A stretch of 64,000 nt of DNA from Holothuria scabra (Eukaryota > Echinodermata > Holothuroidea > Aspidochirotida > Holothuriidae), in NCBI GenBank assembly GCA_037179385.1, contig CM074194.1:496001-560000 (forward strand), in the 5' to 3' direction. Of the stretch, positions 35,601 to 44,249 are shown one piece after another. A program made the translations under genes and the position numbers. Under the pieces are notes generated by a model that saw nothing but the letters and a program-made list of their open reading frames with translations, made no database searches and had not been told where the DNA came from. Each line of letters begins with the position of its first letter. Positions within the stretch are counted from its first letter, which is position 1.

Positions 35601-38600
35601 AGCTAGCATGCTAGTGATATCATAAAAACACATTAGTAAATACCAAAAATGTGCTCAAAGAGGAGGTTTTCCCCTTTTGCTGTTTCCTTGGTTACGTGCC
35701 TGCCACAGTGGGTGGGGTTACCAAGGAAATGTATGGTGATATTTTGCTGTTTGCTCAAGAAGAAGGAAACGTTTTTCAGAAAAGAAGTGAATTTTTATAA
35801 TTGTATTGCCAACCTACAGTACGTGCAGAGAAAAAATACTGTACTCCTTCTTTCAGAGAGGTGCCTAAAAGACACTTACAAGATTTGTGGTATCAGACTC
35901 CTGAAATTCTTCTAAACTGATAGAGATGAGGCAGTGGAATTAATTGCTGTTATTGTCTGCCATAGCTGACAGAACTCACAGCATTTCTTTCATCCACAGT
36001 ATCATGTTACCAGCCATCAAAGAGAACAAAATAGTTCAATTATGTGTTGCCAGGTGTACGGTTTTAAAGCTTCACAGTGCGTTTCTTTATTACTTTTTAA
36101 GTGAAAGTTTCCTTTTTACTTCTTCAGAAACAAACTGGAATTGTTTGAATAATCATCATCAATATATGTATATATATATATGTATATATAATAAATATGT
36201 AAATAATTAGAAATAAATAGGAAACGATTGCTTTTCCCTGAGCATTGTATAAAGTGAAAAGAATAAATGAAATCAACCTCAGCGAAAAATTCACCACCTT
36301 CACTGGGACTCGAACCCAGACCTCCTGCTTTACGTGCAGGTGCCTTAACCAATTAGGCTATGAAGCCGGTCTTGGCTGCTCTCGTCACAGAAAGATGAAA
36401 ATCTCTCACTGAGGGGGCGCTATACAGAGCATATATATATATATATACACATATATATATATAGGTCGAAAAGAGGTTGTGAAAAGTGCTTAAAAGTTTG
36501 TGAAAAACTCCACGACGTTTTGGGTATAAACCCTTCATCAGGTGGCAAAAACCAAACTGAACAACCAATGGTAACAAATTGGATGCAATACACATCAAAT
36601 CCGAAGCGGTCAGTGTTAAAACAGAAACAGATGAAAGTGATTGGCAATAAACATGAGTGCAAAGGATTAACACAAATCAAAATAAGAAAAAGAGGGTCCT
36701 GGATGAAAAAGTACACGTAAAAATCAAACATGGTCGGAAAAAAGTAGACAAAAACCAGGCTCTGAAAAAAAGTAGGCCTACATAGTAAAAAACGAGCACG
36801 AACGGGTAGGTGTAAAAGGAGTTAAAACTGGCTCAATAGAGGTGAATATTACAAAATTCTAACCTTAAGGCCGTGCGGAGCGAGAGTACCTAGCCTCATG
36901 ATAAGTCGGTTTGCAGCACTAAGGCGGTCATGATCAGGGCCGTGGCACATTACAGCTGCCGTAACAGTTAAGTGCTGTATTGAACAAGGTGAAGGGGATT
37001 GAAATGTGCAGCCACCGGGTATCCATGGAGACACTAAATGGTTGGCTAAATTTTTCTCAACTCTAAAAGCAGTGATGGGGGGTTGCGGGAAAACATAACA
37101 GGTTGAGGGGTCTTGTCGGAGCAACTCTACATTTTTGTAGGTAGCACGTAAAATAGGACGGACCAACGTAGATGGTACCAGATTTGTTCTTTTTCTCCAA
37201 AGCTTCCTCTCTGCTGGTTCCTTGAATTCTATGTAAGGCATTAGAGAGGATTTTGGCAGGGTACTGGCGTTTTTCAAAAAAGGATAAAATTTCTTCAGAG
37301 TCAGTGGAGAAGTCAGAATCCTCTGAACATATTCACCTGGCTCGCAATAGCTGGGAATAAGGGATAGATTTAGTGCAGGATTTGGGATGGTTGGAAGGGC
37401 ACAATAGGTAGTTATGCGAGTCGGTTGGCTTAAAGTTTAGGTTTGAGGTAATTGTGCGGTTGTTAATGGATATTTGTAGGTTGAGAAATACAACAGATGA
37501 GTCCGAGATACAATGGGTAAATTTCAAAAAGGGGCAAAAGTAATTAACAAAGTGGATAAAGCTTAAAGCAAATCTTGACCATGTTCTTAGTTATGAGATT
37601 CCTGGACTTTGAAACAAGATCATTATTAAAAGGGAGGGTCAACAAAAGTCAAAGATAAAGCACAAAGTGACCTATCAATCAAATTTTGTTCCTGGATGAG
37701 AATTAAATTATTTTTCAGAGCACATTGTCTAACAGATGAACTTCATTTTTCTCCATCTCTTATGGCTGCCTACATACAGTCCACTTAAAAATGTAATGCA
37801 GGCAGTTGGCATTAGCCCCAGTTTGAATGTTGTAAAATAATAAACCTCACTTTTCAGTCTGATATTTATTCTTTTAGAGTGCAGAGATAGATAGGATAGG
37901 GGACACAGCTGTCAAGGTTACTGAGAATATCAAACAGGGAAATGAAGATGTACGACAGGTGAGTATAAGGGTAACCCTAATCTATTTCACTCTTTCTGTT
38001 TATCATCCACTGCATGGTCAAGTGGTTGGAACATTAGACTTGCAGTTGGGAGGTTGGGAGTTCCAGTCCTGGTTGGGTCATACCAAAGACTATAAAACAG
38101 AACCTTCTGCCATTGTGCTTGGTGCTCAGGGTAAGCAATGGAGTAGGGAAAATAAGCCAGTGAGTCACAGCTGAAAAAAAGGCCGTAGCCGGCTCAACTT
38201 CAACCAATTTGTTGGAAACTGGGCTGTAAAATTCTGTCTAACAAATTCTTCATCACAGGTTATTCCCTTTAAACTTCCCTTACCTGATCTGCCAATGGCA
38301 AACTCAAGGAAGAAGTATCATGCCAACTTACTGATTTGTTGGGGAAGGTGCTTCCTATTGGCCAAGCACAGCTTTCCAGTGTGTTGGCCATTTCCTCTAA
38401 CATTACTTATGTATTATGCACTATGTGTGAAAAATCTTGGCATCAACTTGTATTGTGACTCATTCCTCTACAGACAAATTTGATCGCTTGTGTTTAGTGG
38501 CTGTAGGCAGCCATTGGTGGGGTCCATCAGCCTAAAATTGTCTTCATTTTTGTCTAAATTTAATTTCAAACCCTCACATACAGTGAAATTGAGGGAAACA

Positions 38601-40424
38601 AGGGGCATTACAGTGTACAATCATCCATGGTAAAAGGAAAGCAAAGAAATTAAAAGATTGCTGTGGGCAGCTCATCTTGAACCAGTTGGTTGAAAACTGG
38701 GCCGTAGGACTCCATCTAACCTAACCTGACCCTAAAGCAAGGAAGATTTGACAAATAGTTTAATGAGGATTTTATCATAGCAATTGTTATCAGGACAATG
38801 ATACCAAGGAGTTGCTTCTGTACCATGCTGCCAGAACCGAATAGGTTTTAGCCAATGTTACCCAAGAAAAAGGCATTTTTTCAGGTGAAGCTTGTCTCTG
38901 TAACTGCAGCAGTTAACCCTGTTTAAACCAGCCTTGTTGCTCTATTGAGCAAATAGTCTTTAAAGGGGGCAAAAGCCTTTAATTTTACTGAGCTCAAGAT
39001 ACTTGAACAAGAAGTTCTCTGATAGATTCTGGATAACTAGTTGATTAGTTGCCAGCTTGAAATGGCTAGAACTTGCTATTCACTTCTGCCGTTATGACAA
39101 GTACTAAATTGAGGCTTAGAACCAGGCTTGTACACATTCAAAATGAAAAAGTTCCTTGACTTTTCAATTACTTATAAGGACATTACCTAATATTTTCAGG
39201 ACCTTTAAAAACAGTCAGAAATGTGTCTGGGTTTTTTTTCCAATTCAATATTATCTGAATATTGAAAAATTTGGAGCAAAAAGTCCCCTTCTTGAAATTC
39301 CCTGACATTTCCATGACCTTTGGAAAATTGCTTGGCTTCCTGACTTTCCAGACCTTAAAATTCAAAATTTCAATTTCCCCTGACTCTTAAGGACAGACCT
39401 GTGCAAACCTTGCAGAGGAATGTTTGTTTCATTTTAAGTAAATAAGATAAGATAAGATCAGTTTTAGGAATATGAAGGTTAGGACCATGCAGATGGTAGA
39501 GTGATCAACAAAGTAGGTGCAGGTATACTATAAAATGCTAAAAGTCAATCTAAATGCTAAAATGCTAAATTTTAACATTTTAACTTTTAGATTGACTTTT
39601 AGCATTTTATAGAAAGATCAATTTTATTGAACCCCACAGGAGTAACTGAGTGCTTGGAAAAAAATCAAAAATATAAAAACAGCATAAACATATAAAACAC
39701 ACAACATTGCACAAGTACAAATTGCAAAGTAAGAAACAAGTAAAAAATCACAGACGAAGAGATTAAAGGGTCAAAAAGACCCCAGAGACAAGCTTTAAGA
39801 AGGTTTAAAATTCAAATTGTGAAGATTAATACATTGTGGTATAAATGACCAGGGGTGTCTATTTGAATCAGCCAAAGGCAGCCTCATCCTACCACTTTTG
39901 GGTATCACTGCCCAATCAAGGTATGCACATAGTGGGTGATCAAATGGTTGGTGTCAGTTTTTAAATTATTGACACGTGCTTCAAGTTTATAAGTTATGAG
40001 CACAGGCATCTATTGAAACTCAGAAATTTTAAAATGCCTTCCAAATTGTTGGTGTGCAGAATTAGAGAGCCATATTGCAACAGGTGTCATAACAATGTTT
40101 TATTTAGATAATGCTTCTCTGGAAACTTCTCCCTACAACTGGAAAATGGGCTGTGGGTGTAGCAAGATGAAACCAGAAGGTTATAAGTTGAAGTATAAAA
40201 CCCTGTCTAGCCCTAACCCCAGCTCTCACGAAACTTTTCTGAAGATGCAGTTTTTGCAAAAATGAATGTACTTTTTGATTCAGGTGTCCAGCTTAAGTTT
40301 TAAATCATTTTGTCTTCTTACTTCATTACAGGCGATCAAAAACACTGCCAGTCTGAGGGTGTGGATTTTATTCTTCTTGGTCATGTGTTCTTTCTCACTA
40401 CTCTTTTTGGACTGGTACAGCTGA
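17534..40424 (+). CDS. STX18: syntaxin-18, ER Qa-SNARE (eleven-exon gene)
   Basis: Coding exons: 17534-17680, 22090-22157, 23838-23953, 25515-25592, 26776-26842, 29311-29420, 31569-31648, 33055-33113, 33888-33957, 37878-37958 and 40332-40424 (969 nt, 322 aa). All introns are GT-AG and in phase. Residues 1-160 form the syntaxin-18 N-terminal helical domain ([32 protein letters not shown]). An acidic low-complexity linker follows (about 160-215). DEFSPEELE then leads into the SNARE helix (about 223-298) with the likely zero-layer Gln at 265. A C-terminal anchor (302-318) ends DWYS. The human protein is 335 aa. Syntaxin-18 works with BNIP1/SEC20, USE1 and SEC22B and the NRZ tether in COPI vesicle fusion at the ER. 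The gene starts 173 bp from TM2D2. Confidence 0.97.
17838..17985 (-). mobile_element. tRNA-derived SINE, truncated
   Basis: On the plus strand: TTCAAGTGGAGCCAGCCACG, CCAGTTGTGGCTCTCTGGCT and GAGCATCACGCACAACATCA. The tRNA-like head is missing. It lies in STX18 intron 1, just inside the gene. Confidence 0.7.
18380..18640. mobile_element. MITE family F, copy 2
   Basis: Same interior as 15287-15545. The right end GACTGCTCTTGCTCTTTAA is intact and the left tip is truncated to GAGGAGCAGTCCCCCAA. STX18 intron 1. Confidence 0.75.
18660..18985 (+). mobile_element. possible LINE 3' end
   Basis: The stretch ends TTTGTACTGTATGGAAATAA then ACAGAGC and (AAAC)n-like repeats at 18955-18978, as many non-LTR element tails do. 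No coding domain is readable, so the class is a guess. Confidence 0.3.
19236..19624. mobile_element. TIR element, CAGGGCCACTCT ends
   Basis: About 389 bp with inverted ends CAGGGCCACTCT (left CAGGGCCACTCTAAG, right AAAGAGTGGCCCTG). The termini look hAT-like, but the flanking 8-mers do not match, so no target duplication supports that. STX18 intron 1. Confidence 0.6.
20255..20680. other. GC-richer insert, possibly retroelement-derived
   Basis: It is higher in GC than its surroundings, with two CCTGAAGAAGGG words (about 20360 and 20420) like those near Penelope-like element termini. Both strands stay open for 106-134 codons without a recognisable domain. STX18 intron 1. Confidence 0.3.
22090..22157 (+). 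CDS. STX18: STX18 exon 2
   Basis: It encodes residues 50-71 ([20 protein letters not shown]..), matching the human IGKLRDFLLEHRKDYIN segment. The acceptor is a T-run plus TTTGCAG and the donor CCAG|GTGAGT (phase 2). Confidence 0.94.
22702..22908. mobile_element. MITE family G, copy 1
   Basis: It resembles 26412-26630. Shared words: GTATGCCCTCCTTT, GGGGCAAAACAA, CAGACAGCTGATTTGTCA and CAGTTGAAT. The copy is bounded by ATGCATAT on both sides. STX18 intron 2. Confidence 0.65.
23210..23610. repeat. dispersed repeat with tRNA-like 3' block
   Basis: CAAAGTGCTTCACACAAATA, GTGAAGCAATAAAGCATCTT, GCCCAAGGATACAGCG and CAGAACTTGAACCTGCTACT occur in the order seen in widespread invertebrate SINE/LINE tails (recalled, not searched). 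STX18 intron 2. Confidence 0.45.
23838..23953 (+). CDS. STX18: STX18 exon 3
   Basis: It encodes residues 72-110 with [20 protein letters not shown], the family signature (human [13 protein letters not shown]). The acceptor at CATCAG was chosen because it keeps the phase and gives a segment of the same length as human. A second AG follows 17 nt downstream and would break the frame. Confidence 0.93.
24054..24074 (+). repeat. poly-G tract in STX18 intron 3
   Basis: A run of 15 G, an A and 5 G, 100 nt after the exon 3 donor and on the transcribed sense strand. Confidence 0.9.
24530..24712 (-). mobile_element. tRNA-derived SINE (full tRNA head)
   Basis: On the plus strand: TTCAGTTGTGGCTCACTGGC, GGGCACCAAGCACAATGACA, CTTCGGTATGACTGGGCCAG, AGAACTCCTGACCTCC and ACTTGACCATGCAGTC. 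The tRNA-like head lies on the right, so the SINE is minus-oriented. STX18 intron 3. Confidence 0.8.
25515..25592 (+). CDS. STX18: STX18 exon 4
   Basis: This 78-nt exon encodes residues 111-136, [20 protein letters not shown] and the following LDAYLK. The acceptor is TTTGCAG and the donor AAAG|GTAGTT (phase 1). Confidence 0.93.
25647..25665 (+). repeat. poly-G tract in STX18 intron 4
   Basis: Eight G, an A and ten G, preceded by ten T, 55 nt after the exon 4 donor. G-quadruplex-capable in the pre-mRNA. Confidence 0.9.
25999..26196 (-). mobile_element. tRNA-derived SINE
   Basis: It has GCCAGCCACAGTCTTG, GCATTAAGCACAATGGCATT and TCTTTGGTATGACCCTGG, then the tRNA-like head ending CTTGACCATGAAG. 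STX18 intron 4. Confidence 0.75.
26217..26334. repeat. 58-bp tandem duplication
   Basis: Two adjacent units share TACATTGCATTAAGATT, CATGGTTTCCCCTGACATTC and ATCTGCATTCT with few changes. STX18 intron 4. Confidence 0.8.
26412..26630. mobile_element. MITE family G, copy 2
   Basis: TIRs: the left end TAGACCTTATGCATATGATG pairs with a right end that reads TAGACCTTTTGTATTAAC on the other strand. The interior matches 22702-22908. STX18 intron 4. Confidence 0.7.
26776..26842 (+). CDS. STX18: STX18 exon 5
   Basis: It encodes residues 137-158 with [17 protein letters not shown], almost identical to human. The acceptor is GGTTACAG and the donor AT|GTAAGT (phase 2). Confidence 0.95.
28216..28463. mobile_element. 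MITE family F, copy 3
   Basis: It starts TTTAAAGGTCAAGAGCAGTC and ends GATGACTGTATTTACACTTT. STX18 intron 5. Confidence 0.7.
29311..29420 (+). CDS. STX18: STX18 exon 6 (variable linker)
   Basis: It encodes residues 159-195, a Ser/Gln/Gly-rich linker that is poorly conserved in the family. Support comes from the CAACAG acceptor, the GTGAGT donor and phases 2 to 1 that fit both neighbours. Confidence 0.85.
30639..30847. mobile_element. MITE family E, copy 2
   Basis: It starts GACAAATCCGGACAG and ends CGGATTTGTCTATA. The interior carries GGGGTCCATCACC on the left arm and GGACCCTACTGATGGCTGCC on the right arm, so the copy is largely palindromic. STX18 intron 6. Confidence 0.7.
31569..31648 (+). 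CDS. STX18: STX18 exon 7
   Basis: It encodes residues 196-222, an acidic stretch ending [11 protein letters not shown] (human DELSPEEIQ). The acceptor is AATTTAG and the donor GCA|GTGAGT (phase 0). Confidence 0.9.
31797..31855. repeat. 29-bp tandem duplication
   Basis: GCAAGTCATTTTTCACTGCT followed by CAC(T/A)GTAT occurs twice in a row in STX18 intron 7. Confidence 0.8.
31905..32030 (-). repeat. dispersed repeat A, copy 3 (partial)
   Basis: It shares CTTACTTAAGCC, ATCATCCTCATCCAG and TTCAGGGTGA with the copy at 16530-16745. It lies in STX18 intron 7. Confidence 0.6.
33055..33113 (+). CDS. STX18: STX18 exon 8 (start of SNARE helix)
   Basis: It encodes [19 protein letters not shown] (223-241), entering the SNARE coiled coil. 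The acceptor is TTTCAG and the donor AAG|GTGAGT, with Arg242 split between exons. Confidence 0.94.
33888..33957 (+). CDS. STX18: STX18 exon 9 (SNARE core)
   Basis: It encodes [20 protein letters not shown] and the following LTQ (243-265). The last residue, Gln265, aligns with the zero-layer Gln of Qa-SNAREs. The acceptor is TTACAG and the donor CAG|GTGAGG. Confidence 0.95.
34080..34320. repeat. dispersed repeat D, copy 2
   Basis: Second copy of the repeat at 5872-6155, in STX18 intron 9. Confidence 0.6.
36160..36200. repeat. (TA)n microsatellite
   Basis: TATATA run in STX18 intron 9. A second one lies at 36430-36463 on the other side of the tRNA-like sequence. Confidence 0.8.
36296..36367 (-). 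other. tRNA-like sequence / SINE head
   Basis: On the minus strand a cloverleaf can be folded: acceptor GGCTTCA with TGAAGGT (one mismatch), D arm GCCT..AGGC, anticodon stem CCTGC/GCAGG with loop ACGTAAA, and T arm CTGGG/CCCAG. The A box is TAGCCTAATTGG and the B box GGTTCGAGTCC. C instead of U at position 33 and the mismatch argue for a SINE head or pseudogene rather than a working tRNA. Confidence 0.55.
36460..37580 (-). pseudogene. decayed Penelope-like retroelement (reverse transcriptase C-terminal part)
   Basis: On the minus strand the translation runs [20 protein letters not shown], then KPTDSHNYL and [12 protein letters not shown], the C-terminal part of Penelope-like reverse transcriptases. 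A TGA at about 37350 interrupts it just before ICSEDSDFS. The frame continues to [13 protein letters not shown], then shifts to [16 protein letters not shown] and [20 protein letters not shown]. The GIY-YIG endonuclease is not readable. The end near 36510-36545 carries GACGTTTTGGGTATAAACCC and TTCATCAGG, a sequence typical of the ends of these elements. It sits in STX18 intron 9, antisense to the gene, and cannot make a working protein. Confidence 0.8.
37878..37958 (+). CDS. STX18: STX18 exon 10 (SNARE, C-terminal half)
   Basis: It encodes [20 protein letters not shown] and GNEDVRQ (266-292), matching human EAEIDSIHQLVVGATENIKEG. The acceptor is CTTTTAG and the donor CAG|GTGAGT (phase 0). Confidence 0.95.
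38005..38255 (+). mobile_element. tRNA-derived SINE, full length, plus orientation
   Basis: It starts with the tRNA-like head GCATGGTCAAGTGGTTGGAA and GGGAGTTCCAGTCCTGG (B-box region). The body follows: GGTCATACCAAAGACT, TTGTGCTTGGTGCTCAGG, GAAAATAAGCCAGTGAGTCA, AAGGCCGTAGCCGGCTC and the tail TTGGAAACTGGGCTGTAAAA. The best-preserved copy for defining the family. STX18 intron 10. Confidence 0.85.
38469..38660. mobile_element. MITE family E, copy 3 (one end)
   Basis: It starts CAGACAAATTTGATCGCTTG, then TTTAGTGGCTGTAGGCAGCC and GGTGGGGTCCATCAGCC. The second terminus is not clear. STX18 intron 10. Confidence 0.55.
38665..38725 (+). mobile_element. SINE 3' tail fragment
   Basis: GAACCAGTTGGTTGAAAACT, GGGCCGTAGGACTCCATCTA and AACCTAACC: only the tail of the same SINE family. 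Confidence 0.65.
39528..39612. repeat. 85-bp palindrome
   Basis: CTATAAAATGCTAAAAGTCA on the left is mirrored exactly at the right end, with arms of 27 bp or more. A further TGCTAAAATG/CATTTTAAC core continues the pairing. STX18 intron 10. Confidence 0.85.
40332..40424 (+). CDS. STX18: STX18 exon 11: membrane anchor and stop
   Basis: It encodes AIKNTASLR, then the transmembrane anchor [17 protein letters not shown] (302-318) and DWYS, with a TGA stop at 40422. The anchor is nearly identical to human. Confidence 0.96.
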   Translation, partial: AIKNTASLRVWILFFLVMCSFSLLFLDWYS

Positions 40425-41165
40425 TAACCCTAGAAGGTCAATGGCTGTTCAATTTGTGTTGGTCAAGACTAAAGGTCATGGGTGTATGTTTTATTTTTAA
40501 AGAAAAATGAAAACAAAAAAAACACTTGAAGTAAATCAGTACCATTTTAAAATTATTTGAATGCAATATTATGTAATTTGCATTCAATAGCAGATTAAAG
40601 CATGGTATGGCATGTCATGGGAGAAGTATTAAAAGTCCTGCTTTCACATTTGACCAGCTAGAAATATATTTAAAGAACAACATGTCAATGATACATCAAG
40701 TTGGAATGAAGTCTGGAGATACATCTTTGTCTTCAAACTCAAATTTCAACTATGTTAAAAGAATTTGCCTATCACTTGCCAAGGCTGCTAAAGATGCTCT
40801 CAGATGAAATTGTTACCTGTTTATATTTAATGGAGGGGTAAAACCAAAGCATTGAGGCTGTTTTCAGTCCTTTAATACTTCAGAGCCCATCATCTCTGTC
40901 TTGGACCAGTGGTATATGTATGTCTGTTGAATGGCCATAGCCTGTGGTGGCAAGGGAGGGATTTCCTCTCCCATTAGGTTCTATTACAATCACTAGCTAA
41001 GTGATTGTACCCAATGTTTGACCTTTCTTGTCAAGTCCTTCACTCAAGCTATGGCCCTGTGTTCTGGTCGTCTGAGCTGAGATTATTCATTCATCTTGAC
41101 AATATTTATGATTGGTGAAATCAATGTGCAGTGTAATATTTTAATAAAGGTATTTGTACCAGTCT
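40425..41165 (+). promoter_or_regulatory. STX18 3' UTR with poly(A) signal
   Basis: A canonical AATAAA at 41143-41148, followed by GT-rich sequence, would give a 3' UTR of about 740 nt. No other gene starts in this stretch. The extent is inferred. Confidence 0.5.
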
Positions 41166-42059
41166 GCAATTTAGTAGGGGTGTGGAATCGGTCACTTTTT
41201 ATCCAGAACAGCTGATGTAACAAAACAATTCATTGGACTGTTGTAAGCATATTTTTACATCATACCAACATTGATAAAATTTTGGATATGCAGTGTTCTG
41301 TATCATTGCAATGGTTAAAGGGAAAAATTCCTTTTCTAGGACAAGGATTTTGATCTATTTTATGATAAAATATTACAAATTTGACCTGTTTAAAAGTTAA
41401 ACATGGTTGATTACGCATGTGGTCATTTTTTTGTTTTAAAAAATTACTGCTGTAATGGTGGAGGCTTTTAAAAGTTCCATTTGCTTTTTGGATTATGCCA
41501 GTAATTAATTTATCTTTATTTTCTAAATTCTCTAAATCCCAGAGGATTAAACAATGATGATGCAGGAACAAGTTTGTTGGTGGAATTCAAAATCCAGAAA
41601 GCTTCATTTACACTTGCGTTTATTCTGGCAAGATTATACATTCACAAAGTGCAGTAACATGTAAAATAAATATCATTATAATATTTATGTTAATGTCTAG
41701 TTTTATCACAAAGCAGATAATGTTTCTGATGTTATCTGTAGCAAGCAGGGAGTCAATCTAAAAAAACAGAGGTATTAAATGCTTGTGAACAATGTTTCTG
41801 AATGTATGTATTTTGACAATGTGGACAAATATGAATAAGTTGAGTAGTGAACTGACCTAACCTGAAAACAACAGTTATATCAGTCAGGGTCACTAAAGTG
41901 TATGGACATGAACTTGATAAATTTTGAGATTATTATTGTTAACAAAAATTCATAAAGTGCCACAACTATAAAAATTTATTTTGTGCTGTACAATAAAACA
42001 GAAAACAATCCAAAGAAACTGAGCAAGATTTAAAAACAAAAGTAAAAGAAAACTAAATA

Positions 42060-42330
42060 TTAAAAACTTGCTTAAAAAGGTAAGTTTTTAGGTTCAGAGT
42101 TAAAAATGCCAATAGAGGGACATAATCTAAGATCAGCAAGGAGGGACTTCCAAAGGCGAGGACCAGCCACAAGAAAAATTTGATCACCAAAATTTGTATT
42201 AAACGGAACAATTAAGTGAAAATGGTGCAGGGATTTTGAATGCAAAGTCGTTCAATTTTAAAGCCATTGATTCTTTTAGAAAAAAAGGGCTCTGTGTCAC
42301 CTGTAGGTTTTGAAGTTTGGTGGATTTGCT
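42060..42330. repeat. possible retroelement 3' remnant
   Basis: AAAAGGTAAGTTTTTAGG and GGAGGGACTTCCAAAGGCGA resemble words I recall from non-LTR element tails in marine animals. No open frame. Low confidence without a library search. Confidence 0.3.
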
Positions 42331-42654
42331 GATATTTGCCAAGAAAATCTGATTGGCATAATTGTTAGTAACAAGTATGAAATGTGTTTTACCTTTAAAG
42401 TAATCATGCCCTAAGCTGACATTTTCTTGCCCTGAAGTGAATATTTCTATGTTTACTTATGTATTATTTTTTCATGGGTAGGGGGAAACTGCTTGCATCA
42501 GATAACCCTCTTCATACTAGGCCTGAGTCCTGCCCAGATAAGGGATACCATACCAAATAAACAGGTATTGTTTCTAAAATGAACAAAACGTGTATGAAAA
42601 CAGGTTTGTTAAGAAAATTGCTGAAGAGGTGTATGGGACTATCCCAGGACAATC

Positions 42655-42722
42655 CTACAAGTGAGCCACAACTGGAAAAAGCCATGGTGGGTCCAATGGA
42701 AACCAATTAAACTAAACTAACT
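42655..42722 (+). mobile_element. SINE 3' tail fragment
   Basis: GTGAGCCACAACTGGAAAAA, GCCATGGTGGGTCCAATGG and AAACCAATTAAACTAAACTA match the tail of the SINE at 38005. Confidence 0.55.
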
Positions 42723-43425
42723 TCTCCACCTTCCATACATTTAAGCACAACATAATGTCATACAGACAACATTTCTTTTCCTGTGCTTTATGAGAATGGG
42801 TTCTTTTTTCCAAATTCTTACTACCTGACTCAGGATTACGACAGATCATAAATTTGTGAGCGGAAATTATTATTAGAATAAAATTTTGTGAATTTAAAAG
42901 GTGCGTTCTGTTTTTGCACAAGTTGAGCTCAGACACCTATGAACAGGCCGATATCTTTCTCTTTTCATGGAGTGACATTTAAATTATACATGGGAATTCA
43001 GAGGGTGAATGATTGAATAGAAGGGAAAGGAAATGAATTAAATGGAGAACTTGCCTGGTATGAAGTTTTTATATCCATTAAGGTTTTATCATAAAATAGT
43101 AGTAAACATACTGTAAGCTTCTTCCTCCATTTAAATGAGAATGACATTTTTTATTCTTTGCTAAAGGCAGGCAAGGAGTCTCAAAAGAGGGAGGTCTGAT
43201 ACATTTTATACTTAGTATATAGATTTGTCATGTTAAAGACAAAGAACCCTCTTGTAAACAGGATATCTCAAGTCAGGAATGGCCAACACTTCTAAATGTA
43301 GTCCATAGATTGTCATGTTGAGAGGAAGAACCCCATTGTTTTTGGTAGAGGTCAAAAGTCATTTAGGTCATGAGAGGTAAAACTGCCAAAATCTAGAAAA
43401 TGGAATGTGAACACAGTATCTCATG

Positions 43426-43690
43426 GAAGCCTGGTCAAGTGGTTAGAACTTCTGGCTTGAAGTCGAGAGGTCAGGGGCCCATTCCACAAAGACTTGAGCA
43501 CAATCTTAAGTTTGATTCCCCATACTTCAGTCAACAGTAAATCATACTTAAGATTGTGCATAACTCTTTGTGGAACGGGCCCCTGGAGTTCGACTCCTAT
43601 ATATCAGATATGAAAAGTGTCAGTTATTCTCTTGAAGGACCCAAACTGGAAAACTGGGCAGTAAAACTCCATCTAACCTGATCTAACTAA
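43426..43690 (+). mobile_element. tRNA-derived SINE split by a MITE, copy 2
   Basis: The head CCTGGTCAAGTGGTTAGAAC runs to GTCGAGAGGTCAGG. The palindrome at 43472-43585 intervenes, and the SINE resumes GAGTTCGACTCCT and ends CTGGGCAGTAAAACTCCATC. Confidence 0.75.
43472..43585. mobile_element. palindromic MITE inside a SINE, copy 2
   Basis: 114 bp. CAGGGGCCCATTCCACAAAG pairs with the right end CTTTGTGGAACGGGCCCCTG. The central AATCTTAAGTTTGATTCCCC and AAATCATACTTAAGATTG match the copy at 6875-6988. Confidence 0.8.
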
Positions 43691-43992
43691 CCTCTCTGCA
43701 AGGTCAAAGGTGCATGGAAGTGACCAGTGGTCAAAACTGCAAAAACCTTGAAAATGGCTTGTAAACGTGATATTACAAGATAACAACTACGGCAGGACTC
43801 AGGGTGTCTCTTTTGCCTCAGATTAAATAGCTGAAGTTGAAAGTTGGCTTTAAAGGTCTGTGATGCCTAAAATAATTTCAGGAATAGCACTATAGTTTCA
43901 AATACCATTGGTAGCTGCATTTCATCGATATTCATTGGATAACACTGTACTATGGTTAGCCAGTGATGACTTTCACAAGCATTGAGTTCCTA

Positions 43993-44246
43993 GTTAAAGG
44001 TCAAGAGCAGGCTCCCCAAATTTATTTTAAAGCAACAGCTAATTTTTCTCTTATTTCTCTTCAAACTAATTTTTGTAATATTTTAAGACTCAAATATTGT
44101 GAATATTCATGGCAAACCAAACAGTTAATCTAGTTAATTTCACATTTGAGAAGGAAAATTGTTGTCAAATGACTCTCAACAGCCAATCATGGAACAGGAA
44201 AGTCTGCTACACTACTTCAAGTTGGGTGACTGTTCTTGCGCTTTAA
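43993..44246. mobile_element. MITE family F, copy 4
   Basis: It starts GTTAAAGGTCAAGAGCAG and ends GTGACTGTTCTTGCGCTTTAA (last 19 bases paired). The interior matches copies 1 and 2. Intergenic, downstream of STX18. Confidence 0.75.
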
Positions 44247-44249
44247 GCT

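Noticed and set aside
36296..36367. A functional tRNA gene
   Set aside because: An acceptor mismatch and C at position 33, with TA-repeat and retroelement surroundings, make a SINE head or pseudogene more likely.
37959..38174. Open frame continuing past STX18 exon 10
   Set aside because: It is intron 10 plus SINE read-through; the GTGAGT donor at 37959 and exon 11 at 40332 explain the gene.
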